A stretch of 64,000 nt of DNA from Cycas panzhihuaensis (GCA_023213395.1 CM041465.1:96975741-97039740); one strand, 5' to 3'. Counted from the stretch's first letter, positions 1 through 11,758 are shown. Notes: a model not told the origin generated them from the letters alone. A program made the numbers and translations.

Positions 1-107
1 ATTGAATGTGATGCATTGATATAAGGCATTAGAGTAGTCTTAATATAAAAAGGAAAGCCTTTGACCTTTGAAAGTCATCAACTTACACATAGGGATCAAG
101 TTAAATC
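1..107 (+). pseudogene. E1 gypsy RT/RNase H remnant, left half
   Basis: Frame 1 reads as the start of a Ty3/gypsy RNase H domain: a 'CDA' catalytic-site remnant near base 9, then 'KPLTFESHQLTHRDQVK' up to base 105, the usual plant gypsy block in which primed cDNA:RNA hybrid is degraded. Two stop codons interrupt it. The frame is cut at base 107 by element E2 and continues at 4262 with 'STYKKEILTILY', so the two halves join in frame once E2 and one copy of its 5-bp duplication (AAATC, 103-107 and 4262-4266) are removed. The upstream polymerase lies outside the window. The identification rests on reading the motif; family-level placement (chromovirus) comes from the right half. Confidence 0.85.
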
Positions 108-430
108 TGTTAAAAAATGCGACCATACCACCTAATGTAAAGTGGGCCTTCTATTTATGAGCCTAATTATGTGGTGGAATTATCTCGATTATGGTGACCT
201 AATGGATGTAATTATGATTATATTTGGCACTTTAGATCTATAAATATAGATCAAAGTCCATCTTTATGCATCATCATTTTGTCATAATGTAAATATTATT
301 TATTTATATGTTTTCACCTGTAAGGGTTTCCCACGACAATATGGTATCCTGTGTTATCTGCTTCTGCTTATAATCTGCCTGACGTGAAAGATCCTGTCGA
401 CCTTATTTGCTTCAGTTACATTTTCTAACA
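108..430 (+). repeat. E2 5' LTR
   Basis: It starts TGTTAAAAAATG and ends TTTTCTAACA, and matches 3939-4261 at the same length with scattered, mostly transition differences. It should carry the element's promoter; a TATA-like CTATAAATATAG lies near 239-250. Confidence 0.9.
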
Positions 431-442
431 TGGTATTAGAGC
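431..442 (+). other. E2 primer-binding site (initiator Met tRNA type)
   Basis: TGGTATTAGAGC directly follows the 5' LTR. It differs by one C-to-T change from TGGTATCAGAGC, the complement of the plant initiator tRNA-Met 3' end used to prime minus-strand synthesis. Confidence 0.85.
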
Positions 443-3400
443 ATGTAGGTTGAGCATAGGTAGATGAATGTTGTCGATGGTCCAATCGATGGTGCCAGGT
501 CATGCTGGCTTGCCCTTTACAGATTCGCATATCCGATAACCCTGCAGAGCAGCCACGGTAGTGCAGATGATCACTAGTAGATCCCTAGGTATCTTCTATT
601 CTTATTTGCAGGTATTTTGAGTCATATGGAGGTGTATGGACATGCGTTGACTCCGTTTATAGCCATGTGAGAGTCGTTTGACCCTGCTGGAGGTGCCAGA
701 TCCCTTATTTGACATTGTCGTTGAGTTTGTGTGCCCTAGAGATGGTTGCCAGCCCCTTGTTACTAATGGGAGAGTGCAAGAGCCCTAATGAGCCGTTGCA
801 CTGTTGTGAAATCATATCATAGTAAAAAAAATAAAGATATGCTCAATATTTAATCTCCCATGAGTAATTTAGGGTTTGATAAATAATATCTACCCATTAG
901 CCATGTTTTATTTAACACTATGTCACCTTTCCGTGTTAATATTTATGCTAGCCATGTGATGTCTTCTACCCTCTATTAATACACTACACTATCTACGTTA
1001 AAACTATTAGCCATGCTTATATAATTACAATTTGCATGATATTGTATCTTTGGCTATGTGATATCTTCTGCCATGGCATGATATAATTATGTTCACTAAG
1101 TGCTATATTCAGCTGTTGAAGTATATAGCACTGCCCATGAGTATGTATCTGCGTCACCCAATATGTGATGAGTAAATAGCAAATGCTGTTGGTGATGATT
1201 TATAAGCATGCTTATTATTAAATCAAAATTGCCCTTCATGTATAGTGTTGCACCATTGGTTATTGAGTCACCCATATAGGCAGTACCATGATATCACCTA
1301 GTATTGATCAATCGATGACTATAGAAAGTCACTTGCATTTTTCACTGAGATATATACAATCGCTGCCACTTGAAAAAACTTCCTAAAGTCACAAGCCGCA
1401 GATGTAGATATATTTTTTAGATGTATATATTGATCACCCACAGCATGCATGATGATTAAATCACTGTCACCTATCTACAGATATATGCAGGTTATATAAT
1501 CTCCGGTTATATATCTGCATGTTTATTCCATTTAGGTGATAAAGTCTTCATCGATCTGCATGTTGACATGTCAGTTTCTATGTGATATACTCACCCAGAT
1601 GAAATTGCAGTGCCGCCATAATCAGGTTATACATTATCATAGTTACCCCGTTTATAGATTTGCATTTATTCTCATAGCCATTGGAGTTGCCGTTTCGTCG
1701 TTGCATTGGAGTTTGATGTTTGTGCCACCACCGTTTGAATACAACCGTCTATCTACATGAAATTACAAAATTTCATTTCCTCTTTGCAGCTTTTTATTCA
1801 TAGAGCCGTTGGAAATATATTAACGTCTTCATTTTATTTTCGGCGTTAATATTATTTCCCTTTATATGATGTCACCCTTTGTAGTGAATTGCCTTATGAT
1901 TAATCACATTGATATATTTCAATTTAAAACTTTATTAAAACTCATTAAGGTGTTATTTGGCATCTTATTTTAAGAGAGTAAATTTATAAAGTTTCTTTTA
2001 TTTAATGGTGATATGAGGTGATAATTCAATAGTAATATGAGGCTTGACATTAGCCTCTTTAGTATGTATTTATATGAAAGAGTGTTATGGCGATATGAAT
2101 GGGTGTGTGAGAGAATGAATTGGATGCATGATGGTGAATTCTTAATGGTGATTGAGTACTTTCATGCATGCATTTTGCATGAGAAAGTTAATGAATAACA
2201 AAAATTAATGGGTAACATAAGGCAATATTATGGTGACTAGTTATGGTAAAGAGCGTGCATTAAAGCACACTTCCTTTTTTGGGCGAGGAAGGGTGATGAT
2301 ATGTACTTGTTGCATGTGATTACATGGCATGTTTTGGGCGAGTTTTAAGTAGGTTTTAAAGGTGATTTTTAGGGCATGATTAGGCGAGAATTTGAGTAGG
2401 TCTCAAGGGCAAGTTTGAGGGCGAAGAAGAGCATGTATGAGATACTTTATTACAACTTATTACAAACTCTATTACTGTTTGAGTATATCATTGATCATTG
2501 CACAGAATTAGTGAAATTTATGTGATTATTCAGTGAAAATAAATGTGATTTATTAATGGATTACATACGAGTTTAGTTGCATCAGACGTATATGAGGTGA
2601 TGAGGTTCAGAATTTGCTTGTTTGAATAGTTGTTGGACTGAGGATAGCATGAGGTTTATGGCCTTATTTGATGTTGGTTCAATATGGGTGCATATCTAAA
2701 CAAGTCTAATATGGAACTGAAGTAAAGTGCTTGATGAAATTGAATTGTGAATGGAAAGGTCTAAGACAAGAAGCCTTAAAATCAATTATTCCTTTGTCAT
2801 GGTATATATACAGTTGGCCTATCAGGTTGCATTGCAGGTGTGTATCATGATGCAGATGGTGAAGTTGGTGCATGTTTTGGTTTGCCTCCCATGGTTTGTT
2901 GGCATAAGCTATAGCAGACAGGTATGGGATCCCTTGTTGTGATAGTTCGTGGCATATATTCCCCTCATATTTTATATTTGGACCAAGTCAGAAGCCTTCC
3001 ATTTGTTCCCTTGGTGCACTGGAGTGCACACATCTAAGATGAAGATTGCAGTAATAGGATTGCAAGCATTTGAAGCCTATGGATTATTCATCTTACAAAT
3101 AGTGTGATCTGCAAGGGGAAATGCATGTGATCAGTCTAGATGTTACATAGTTATTGATGTATCATGTTGAGTGTCATTTGGCTACAGGTTTTATCCTCCA
3201 TTGCTTCACTTGTCTATGACATTATTCAACAGGTGTGGAGGTTTGTTTGGCTAACATTGTGCTTGAGATGGAAGCAGGACTTAGTGACAGGTTGATGATG
3301 AGGAGCTGTTGGATGAAGTAATATGAATTGCAACCCATGTTTCATTGATAGTTGAAGACTTGCAAGATGATGGAAGATCATGGATCAGCATGCCAGTCAA

Positions 3401-3929
3401 AACTTGAGATAGATACCAATGTTCCAGCGAGTACAGATTCATGATGGAGAGATGTATTGAAGTAAGTACCTGGTTGGTTTACAAGTTAGTAAGCTTGTTA
3501 TGCAGAATGTCTAGCAGGAAGAAGGATTAAGGTATGATGATATATTTAGCACCAGTCTCTATGTTTATGGTCTGTTTGATCCTTACTTCAGCAGCTTTAG
3601 TTAGTTGGGTATCGTATCATATTGTATTATATCAGTGTTCCTTAACAAAGACTTAAAGAGGCAATTCACATGGTGAAAGTGGCTCATCCTCTTGGTTTAG
3701 TGAGAGGAATATGGCTAAGTTGAATGGATGAAGTGTCAGGTGTAGAGAGAGTTATATGGTTGTAGGTTTGTTAGAGCATTTCTAAAGAATTAAGCATATA
3801 CGAGGCATGGCATTGTTACATCTGAGTGATGATCGCTACATCGATGTTCGTACATATTGGGTTGAGTAAGGTTATCCTTGAGAGGGGATTTATTCCCAAT
3901 GATAATCCTTATTGCCCCAGATTTACATT
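443..3929. other. E2 internal region, no coding content recognised
   Basis: A stretch of 3.5 kb without a supported gene. Small frames at 1536-1760 and 2751-2942 have no recognisable domain and look like chance. Several GA/TG-rich blocks follow 2090. If conserved structure exists here it would be RNA-level. Confidence 0.6.
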
Positions 3930-3938
3930 AAGAGGGGA
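3930..3938 (+). other. E2 polypurine tract
   Basis: AAGAGGGGA lies immediately before the TG of the 3' LTR, the expected position of the plus-strand primer. Confidence 0.8.
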
Positions 3939-4261
3939 TGTTAAAAAATGTGACCATACCACCTAATGTAAAGTGGGCCTCCTATTTATGAGCCTAATTA
4001 TGTGGTGGAATTGTCTCGATTGTGGTGACCTAATGGATGTAATTATGATTATATTTGGTACTTTAGATCTATAAATATAGATTAAAGTCCATCTTTATGC
4101 ATCGTCATTTTATCATAATGTAAATATTATTCATTTATAGGTTTTCACCCATAAGGGTTTCCCATGATAATATGGTGTCCCGTGTGATCTCCTTCTACTT
4201 GTAATCTGCCTGATGTGAAAGATCATGCCGATCTTGTTTTCTTCAGTTGCATTTTCTAATA
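3939..4261 (+). repeat. E2 3' LTR
   Basis: It is 323 bp, the same length as the 5' LTR, beginning TGTTAAAAAATG and ending TTTCTAATA (terminal CA decayed to TA). It is followed by the duplication AAATC at 4262-4266. Confidence 0.9.
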
Positions 4262-5950
4262 AAATCTACCTATAAGAAGGAGATATTAACAATTCTCTAT
4301 GTAGTCAGGAAATGGTAATAATATTTACTGGGGACACATTTCCAAATTGAAACAGACCATAATGGCTAAAAATATTTCCTAGATCAAAGGACCACATCTA
4401 AGGAAAAATAAAATAGATCACCAAAATGCAAACTTTTGACTTTGAAATCGTATATAGAAAAGACAAGGATAATATAGTGGTTGATGCTTTGTCTCACAAG
4501 GAACAAGGTTTTACACTATATCTTATTACCATGGTCAATCCCTCTTAGATAGTGGTCACCAAGCAAGAATAGGATTAGGACCCCTTTATAAAGTAGATCA
4601 TTGAAAACATTCAAGCTAGGGTAGGGCACTCAACCCACTATACATGGTCCACAAATATTTTGTAGTATAAGAATTATATATATATATATATGCCCTCACT
4701 CTAGCCTTAAGGAGTAAATTTTACATGATGAGTATACCTCCCTGATAATAGGTTACTTGGGTTTCCTATGGATATACCACCACTTAAAACAATCTTTCTT
4801 TTAGAAGGGAAAACAAGGGGATGTAAAGTGATATGTTTTCTCCTGTGAAATTTGTCAATAATATTAAAGAAATATAGTTAAGTCCCTAAGACTATTATAA
4901 TCCCTTCCCATACCAAATCAATAATGGGAAGAAATTTCCATGGACTTCATTGTGGGTCTGCCCAAATTAGAAGGAAAAGATGTTATACTTATGGTTGTTG
5001 ATAGGCTAACTTATTTATGTGGCATCCAAACCACATATAAGCCAAAGCAAATTGTTGAGATCTTTTTAAGGGATATACATAGGTTACATAGTATGCCCAA
5101 ATGCATAGTCAGTGATCAAGATCCTAAGTTCATTAGCAATGTTTGAATGAAACTCTTCCATTTGCTTGGTACCAAACTGATAATAAACTCATCCTACCAT
5201 TATCAAATAGATGGTTAAGCTTAGGTGGTTAATAAGTGTCTTGAAGGATACCTTTGTTATTATGCTTTAGACAAGTAGGGCTAGTGGCATCATTGGCTTC
5301 TCTTTGTAGAATGGTGGTATAATACAACCTATTATGCATCATCAAGAATGAATGTGTTCTAAGTATTATATAGTTATGAACCACCCACACTGAAGAATTA
5401 TGCCATAATTAGTTCTAAGGTTCAAGTACTTAAGGATCACATCTACCAAATAATAGAGATTCTCAAGCTACTAAAGGAAAACTTGAACCTTATACAAAAT
5501 TGAATGAAATAATAGGCAGATAAAAGGCAAACTGAATGAGCATTTCAACTAGGTAATTGGGTATACTTAAAGTTGTAACTATATAAAGAGGCATCTCTTA
5601 AAAGGGATGGGCAACTGAAATTACAACCCTAATTTTATAGATCTTACAAAATTCTTAAGAAGATTGGTAAAGTTACATATGCCTTAGACTTACCACCACC
5701 ATTAAGGATCCATAATGTCTTTCATGTTTTATATCTTAAGAGGGTAATTGGGCAATAAGTACAAGTTTAAATAGAATTATCTATCTTAAATGAGGAGAGA
5801 CAACTTCAACTTATTCAATAATGCATCATCAATAGAATGATCTATCATGCATGATTGTATCTCATCAAATGGAAATAACTTCCATAAGAAAATATAACTT
5901 GGAAGAATGAGCAATTTGTACATGAGCATCTTGAGATTAGTAAGCTTTGA
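4262..5950 (+). pseudogene. E1 gypsy RNase H-integrase-chromodomain remnant
   Basis: Right half of the split Ty3/gypsy pol. In order: the end of RNase H (near 4430-4500, 'DFEIVYRKDKDN', 'VDALS'); a weak zinc-finger region; the integrase core with the first catalytic Asp in 'MDFIVGLPKLEGKDV' (4940-4985) and the second in 'IVSDQDPKFIS' (5107-5139). The third catalytic residue (Glu of the usual TDGQTE) falls in a stop-damaged stretch near 5205-5235. The C-terminal part includes 'YKILKKIGKVTYALDLPP' (near 5644-5697). A chromodomain-like tail reads 'YLIKWK' (near 5857) and 'ITWKNEQFVHEHLEI' (5895-5939). This marks a chromovirus. Many stops and frameshifts make it non-functional. Confidence 0.85.
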
Positions 5951-5965
5951 GGGAAAAGTTTTTTT

Positions 5966-5985
5966 AAGGGGGAAGGAGGGGGGGG
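5966..5985 (+). other. E1 polypurine tract
   Basis: A G-rich purine run (AAGGGGGAAGGAGGGGGGGG, ending before CTACT) lies just upstream of the TGTTAGGG start of the 3' LTR. Confidence 0.7.
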
Positions 5986-5990
5986 CTACT

Positions 5991-6373
5991 TGTTAGGGAT
6001 ATAACTCCTAACTTACCTTTTTTTATATTCTCTTATATCTTCTACTTCTTTTCTCTCTTATCTTCTCTTATATCTTCTATTACTTCTATTTCTTCTCTAC
6101 TCTTAATATCCCACATATATAAGTAGGAGGTTTTGTAGTAGCCATATAGCTCTATGTATATTCATGTAATCCTTAGAGTGTAGTATTTTAAATATCATTA
6201 CTATTATATATAACTGGGAGGTTACCTCATCAAAGGGTATTATAATATATGTGCTCTTTTCTAGTGTTATTTGGGAACTATGATAGTGTGCTATTATCAT
6301 TATTGAAGGAGTGGTATCTGGATGTGCATCTACGGGATGGTCACTATGCTCGATAGGAATGAAGAGGGTCAAC
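5991..6373 (+). repeat. E1 3' LTR (right end uncertain)
   Basis: It begins TGTTAGGGAT after the purine tract. A pyrimidine-rich stretch, a TATA-like ATATATAAGTAGG (6113-6125) and the usual LTR body follow. No partner LTR is in the window, so the right end, placed at a CAACA near 6373, is a guess within about 100 bp. Confidence 0.55.
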
Positions 6374-7612
6374 AACTAGTGTTGAGGGTATGGATGAGAA
6401 CCTATAAGCAAAGGGAACACCATGCAGGGCATCCATGTGCTAGAGTGTGAGTTTGGGACCGATGAATGGCACCCAACTACCTTGTAGTAGATTTCAATCT
6501 GAAAGGAAAAAAGATGCATGCAAGGATAGGTTGGATGGTCTCGAGAGGAAGGTCCTCCCACCCTTGGAGGAATCCTCAATTAGTTTTCTTATGATGAAGG
6601 AAAAATAAAGGTGACAGGGTGTAGGCAAAGGGCTTAGGATGAATGTGAGTAGGCTTCCCTCTCCTCCATCCCTCAGAGTCACATCAAAGTGGTTGTGCTA
6701 GAGGAGCGACTTTGAGGGATAGAGGAGAGGCTCCATAGAGTAGAGGGAGAGAGAGACCGTATCTAGGTATGATATGATCAGCTAGTAGATCAGATGGCAT
6801 CAAGGTTGTCATGGAGCAAGACTCATACTCACATAATGGCAGGGACCTCAAGGAGGCCTTGGGATGAGGGGAGTAAGGTAGGGAGCTCCCAGAGGTGCAA
6901 GAGAAGCTTTTGAAGTATGTGGTCCCCTAAGGAGGGATCACGTTGATCAGGAGATGACATGCCATGAGGACAGGAGCACTGGAGTGCATGGTGTATTTAG
7001 TTTTGATTTAAGAAAGTACTAGACCTCCAGGGAGTTACCATATATTACCACATGATTGTACTCCTCCCTGCAAGGATCTAGCTTCCCACAGATGATGTAC
7101 CATACCATTTATATGATATGATACATTATGATTTTTATGTATATATATCGGACCATTGACACCCCATTTGGTGCATGATAGTGTGTGATGATATATGATG
7201 ATGTATTGCATTACATTTTCTTTTGTATATATGTTTGTGTATACATGTGTATGGGTGCACAGGTGTACGAGAAGCTATAGATCATGATGACTTTTGTTGC
7301 TTATTATATGGTTTATATTGTTAGATCATATGGGTGGTGCCTACACTTCCTTTCATGTAGGGCCATATTCATAACAACACATATAGTCACCATGGGTGTA
7401 GGCGATAGGCACATGTGGAGCTAAGAGGTGGGGAGTTGTATATATCCATCGAAGGAGCATAGCAAAATATGCAAAGGAAGTCTCAGTAGAGAGAGAAAGA
7501 GAGTACAAATACTCAAGCATAAAGTCCTAGTTGGAGTGCATTTCCAAACTTAGAAGTTGTAGGAACTAACAAAAGACCATGGGAGTTTACTCCTCAATGG
7601 ACCTATGACATG
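6374..7612 (+). mobile_element. E3, fragment related to the antisense-ORF region of E9
   Basis: From about 6650 to 7450 this resembles, in the same orientation and order, 34130-34890 of E9. Shared blocks include the coiled-coil-like codons (6690-6760), the 'CCTCCAGGG' segment (about 7026 here, 34470 in E9), 'ATGATTGTAC' and the TGTG-rich run before 7260. In E9 this segment sits between the antisense plant-mobile-domain-like ORF and integrase. E3 is therefore probably a piece of a related Tat-like element with its other parts outside the window or deleted. The + strand around 6690-6760 keeps a heptad-like pattern (LEERL..IEERLHRVEGERDR) broken by one stop. No boundaries or target duplication were found. 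Confidence 0.5.
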
Positions 7613-7804
7613 TGTTAGGGCAATTATAAGTCCTATTATAGACTATTACTAATCTCTTATGTATATTAAAGTTGTATTACATGCATTATAGATATTGGAT
7701 ATCATTCTTAATGAATGAAAACTAGTTCACAGATAGACTAATTCTACTTAATATTTGTGTCTATGTATGAAGTTTTGGTTCTACTATTCAATCACTAATT
7801 CACA
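7613..7804 (+). repeat. E4 copia 5' LTR
   Basis: A 192-bp block starting TGTTAGGGCAATT and ending AATTCACA, followed after TT by a tRNA-Met-type primer-binding site. The partner LTR is not in the window. Length, TG...CA ends and PBS fit a Ty1/copia LTR, and the copia GAG-pre-integrase at 11982 supports it. Confidence 0.7.
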
Positions 7805-7806
7805 TT

Positions 7807-7821
7807 TGGTATCAAAATAGG
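7807..7821 (+). other. E4 primer-binding site
   Basis: TGGTATCAAAATAGG is two bases after the LTR and matches the TGGTATCA core complementary to initiator tRNA-Met. Confidence 0.7.
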
Positions 7822-8835
7822 TACTATTGAGGAATATAATTTAATCTACACTTATGGTGTGAGCTAAGCATGTGAGAGTAAATTTTGTAGGATTTAAGTC
7901 AAAAATTCCATCTAAAGTTTCACTAATATATTATGCGTTTTAATTGATAGATTGTGAACTAGCTTATTCACACTTGCATGCAACTTTTTTGTAGTTGATC
8001 CATCCTAGTTGAAGTACAACTCCTTTGCCATTGCCATTATATGTACTACCTGGTCTCTCCCATGTAATCTCACAAACTGCCTTTTGCTGAAGTAAAGGAG
8101 TGAAATAGATGAAAATACAACTAGAGAAGACAATAGCATTGCATATTTATCATGAGCTATATTCAAAATTTTCTCCCTTATAAAGCTACTCATAGTTGTA
8201 GAAGTGTCAACTGTTGATATATTGCCCAAAGTTGATACTATTTTAAAGTACCCTTAATCACCTTAGCACAAGTTTGAGAAACACATAAAGTGTTCATGCC
8301 CCTCCATGCACATAAATATAGACCTTAGTAACTAGCCACCTTGCAGGTAATATAACAATAAAAGGGATTGTCCATATAACAAGCTAAGGTTCTCCAAAAA
8401 TTGTTAACTATGGGATGATAATTACTAAAGGCTGAATTATAGGATCTTATTGAGAATATCAAGGCCAAGTTACTAAGGCAAGCTACTGCAAAGACAAATG
8501 TTTCAACCAATGATAATACTACCACTTCTGTGGTGCTTGGACAAGGTTTAATTATTGAAAGTTTTGAGACTCAAACAAAGGATTAGGGCCTGGTGGTTTC
8601 CTTTCTCAATGTGGTTGGAATTCTACACAGAAAGCATATCCTCTTTGGGTTTGGACATTTATTTCATAGAGCTTCCTCAAGTGTATGTTAAGGAGGATGA
8701 AATTTGGAAATCTAAAACTCTTGTATCTAAATTGATCAATAAATTCAAAGGTTTTGTCAAAGGTATTCCTAAATGGTTATTGAATTCTTCTTGTCCAGAT
8801 AATGTTATTATACCCCTTTAATGGATATAATATTA
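7822..8835. other. E4 internal region, unassigned
   Basis: One kilobase between the E4 primer-binding site and E5. It should hold E4 gag, but I recognise no gag or zinc-knuckle motif. Open frames at 8005-8229 and 8325-8525 (-) and 8555-8821 (+, 88 codons, from '[11 protein letters not shown]') have no family I know. Any of these could be debris of another insertion. Confidence 0.4.
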
Positions 8836-9057
8836 TTATAGAATATTAATACACATTTATTTTGTCACACATGCAAGTGGGTTCCACTCTCACTATATTG
8901 ACATGTATTATAAATATACAACATAGTGTATCATATTGTATGTTGTTATAAGGATGTTTTGTTAATACAATTTGAGCTACCTTAAGGGTACCATTCGATC
9001 CTGTGGAGGTGTTTGTTTCTGTTTGTGATTATCTTATTACAGGTTCTATTTTCAACA
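8836..9057 (+). repeat. E5 5' LTR
   Basis: It matches 11759-11981 over its length, for example AATATTAAT.CACATTTATTTTGT and the end GGTTCTATTTTCAACA. A TATA-like TATTATAAATA lies near 8909. The left end is taken from the length of the 3' LTR because the terminal TG has decayed. Confidence 0.85.
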
Positions 9058-9073
9058 TGGTATCAGAGTACCC
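9058..9073 (+). other. E5 primer-binding site
   Basis: TGGTATCAGAGTACCC abuts the LTR and complements the 3' end of plant initiator tRNA-Met. Confidence 0.9.
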
Positions 9074-10613
9074 AGGTTAAGAGAGGTATTTTTATTCGGT
9101 ATTAGAGCAGTGATTTGGGAGGTGCTATACGTTGAAATTTCTGAAAAGTAATGGCAAAATTGAGACGAAATAGCTCATTTTGTAAAATTTGAGTGGTCGC
9201 ACTATAGATTCTGGGGTGAAAGTATAAAAATTATAGCAGAATTAATTTTGGCCTGCATTTTTTCTGTCGTCATATTTTTGGGACAGATCTGTAACCTCAA
9301 CTTCAAAGAGCCACAACTTTCGCTACAGGTATCCAAATGACCTCAATTTTTTTTTTATTCTGTGCATTTTTAAATTCTCTTTCTAATGGAAGTGGACTAA
9401 GGTTCGTCAGAGTTCAGAATAAAAAAGTTATTATCAGTTTATCAAATGGTACTATTACAACCCCTAAAAACCCTAATTATGAAATTCTTAAAAGGAGCAT
9501 AACTTTTGATTTAGATATCAGAATTTAATTTCATCTAAACTGTTGGAATTGTATTTCAGAGGCCATCATTTTCATCCATATTTTATGTATTTTCATCCAT
9601 ATTTTATGTATTTTAGAAATACATTTTTTAGAAATTTAAGGGTTTATATTGATATGGTGACATGAATGAGGCAATGGTAATGAGGTGATATATGTGTTTT
9701 GTATTCTTAATTGGTGACAAAGTAGTGACATTTGGCATTGGCATAGTGCTATCTTGCATGTGATTTACATAAGTTGGGTGATTTTGTAATATTAGGTGTT
9801 GCATATGTTGTGCATGGGAGAGTATTATTGCAATGTGAGATGATATTAAGCTATGTTGATGTGAATGTATTTGGCACTCTATTGGTGATTTGAAGTGCAT
9901 GATGGTGATTATTTAATGGAAAATTAAGTGCCTTCTTACATGTGTTCATATGAGAGAGCCATTATGATGATGACATAGTATGGTGATGAAGCGACAGTGC
10001 ATGTGTTTGCATGAATGAGTTGGGTGGCATATGGTGATTTAGTGCTCCTTGGAATGTGATTTATATGAAGGGACTTTATGGGCATGGTAAGGCTAATTTG
10101 AGGGCAAGAAAGATAGTGATATGAGGCAATGAGGTGCTTGTTGCATGTGAGGTTACATGACAAGATTGGGCAATTATTGGGCATGTTAAGAATGAGATCA
10201 AGCATGTTTGATGATGTGTTCTAATTGATTGAATAGGCAAAGAAGGATGAGTTTCTTTTATTGAAGATACATGAGTTATAGGGAAACAAACTTTGTTGAG
10301 TGGTGTTGTGGCATGAGTTATGTTTTGGGCAATTAAGTGAAGTGTGATGTGTCTTGGCAATTTAATAGTGACATGAGGTATGCATGATTCCTGTGAGATG
10401 TATATGGTATAAGCTTTGATTCTATGGTGAAGAAAGTGCTTTAAATATTCTTTGTATGTGACTATTTGACAATATGTGAGATGCATAAGGCAATGACGTG
10501 ATGATGAAATCAGTGATATGAGGGACATGAGACATGAGAAAGTTTGTTAAGATTGATGGGTGAATTTATTGATTGGAAAAGGGACATGGTGTTAGAAAAT
10601 AGCATTTACAATC
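9074..10613. other. E5 untranslated leader
   Basis: A 1.5-kb leader with no supported gene. It is shared with E10 (about 39420-40590, reverse orientation). Open frames on the - strand at 9628-10528 are unlikely to be genes because the matching E10 region does not keep them as one frame. Confidence 0.6.
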
Positions 10614-11735
10614 ATGGAGGATAATAATGTGGTTATATATACTCTTGAAACAAATGAATATTACTTAAGGGATTCGTTTCTTCCAGTACCTAAGTGTAAT
10701 GGTGAAGACTACTTCTTTTGGACAATTAAAATGAGATGTTTATTCATAGCTAGAGGTTTGTGGAAGATTGTTACTAATGAATATGATATCCCTAAGGATG
10801 AAGAAGAAAAGGAAATGCTTGAGAAGAAAGATAGAAAAGCATTCATTATGATTCGAGCTGCATTCAATGAGGTTAATCTTCCTTTCAGATTCCATTTTGT
10901 CATTCCTATGATTCTACATGTAAGTAATGCTAAAGAAGCTTAGGATTTTCTAAAGGAAGTATTTGAACAAACCCCTGAAGAGACACAACAAATGATTGAA
11001 AAGACAATTAAGGCTAGTTATGGTTATGGTAGAGGTACAACAAATGAAGAAAATATCATTAACACTGATGAAACAACATGTCAAGATGAAGAAGGTATGA
11101 GTACTGATGAAATTTCTATCGAATGTAAGGAAGTGATAATTGAATGCATTGATGAGACTACAATTGATAAAGACATTGAAAATGATGAGTTAATAAAGGT
11201 TTATATAGATGACACCATTGAATATGAATCTGATGGTCTTATAAAGGATGAGCCTTATGTTAATGATATTCCTATTTTAAGTATTGATTCAAGTTTGAAT
11301 GATGTTCCTACTTTGAGCATTGATTCAATTTCAAAGAGTATGCTAGTTGATCAAGATTCTGCTCCAAAGATTGAAGAAATCATTATTGTATATGGTGATC
11401 AAGAGTTTATACAGGATAATGATGACATACAAGTTGTGATTAAAGATGGTTGTTTACAGGATCTACATCAAAATCAAACTAGACTAGGCACAATGAAGAA
11501 TCATGATTTGCACTTGCTAGAGCTGTTACATCAACATCATCATTATAGGATTGAAGAAAGAAATCAAGTTGAGGATATTATCCTACAAAGACATCAATAC
11601 ATAATTGAAGACACAAATCAAGATGAATACATCATTCTACAGCAAAGACATCACTACAAGTTTGAAGACAAGGATCAAGTTAAAGACATCATTTTCGAGA
11701 CACTTCCAAGGGCAAGGCATTACAATTACAAATGA
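10614..11735 (+). pseudogene. E5 gag-acidic tail protein (one nonsense codon)
   Basis: One continuous frame of 373 codons plus stop, interrupted only by TAG at 10941-10943. Residues 1-120 are copia gag: the motif 'GEDYFFWTIKMRCLF' (about residues 34-48, DUF4219-like) and 'NAKEA*DFLKEVFEQTPEE' (UBN2-like), where the stop replaces the Trp that E10 still has. Residues 135-300 are very rich in Asp, Glu and Ile. The C-terminus holds three imperfect 18-19-residue repeats (11538-11703). There is no zinc knuckle and no pol. The start is the first ATG after the leader, and E10 keeps an equivalent start. By family, gag forms the particle that packages element RNA; the role of the acidic tail is unknown. 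It was probably intact until recently. Confidence 0.8.
11538..11703 (+). repeat. Three in-frame 54-57-bp repeats in the E5 ORF
   Basis: Units start at 11538, 11592 and 11649. Each encodes His-x-Tyr, then an acidic stretch with Asn/Asp-Gln, then Asp-Ile-Ile/Tyr-Ile-Ile. E10 keeps related repeats near 38340-38500, in shifted frames. Confidence 0.8.
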
Positions 11736-11747
11736 TCTAAATGTGCA

Positions 11748-11758
11748 TTAAGGGGGAG
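11748..11758 (+). other. E5 polypurine tract
   Basis: TTAAGGGGGAG lies directly before the 3' LTR, and the identical complement lies beside the E10 3' LTR at 38276-38286. Confidence 0.85.

Larger units (their letters stand above)
108..4261 (+). mobile_element. E2, non-coding LTR retrotransposon (LARD-like)
   Basis: A complete element of 4154 bp bounded by two 323-bp LTRs, with a primer-binding site after the 5' LTR and a purine tract before the 3' LTR. It is flanked by the direct repeat AAATC. Insertion is in the RNase H region of E1. The internal 3.5 kb has no reading frame longer than 74 codons and I recognise no gag, protease, RT or integrase motif on either strand. This matches the description of large retrotransposon derivatives (LARDs), which are mobilised by enzymes of other elements; a badly decayed copia element is the alternative. 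Orientation is given by the PBS and purine tract. Confidence 0.85.

Noticed and set aside
431-442. tRNA-like sequence fragments next to LTRs
   Set aside because: These are primer-binding sites complementary to tRNA 3' ends; no tRNA gene structure surrounds them.
8555-8821. 88-codon + strand frame as a possible small gene
   Set aside because: No recognised domain, surrounded by element debris, and no paralogue in the window to support it.
9628-10528. Three overlapping - strand frames of 89-150 codons
   Set aside because: They fall in the E5 leader, are low-complexity His/Ile/Ser-rich, and are not kept in E10.
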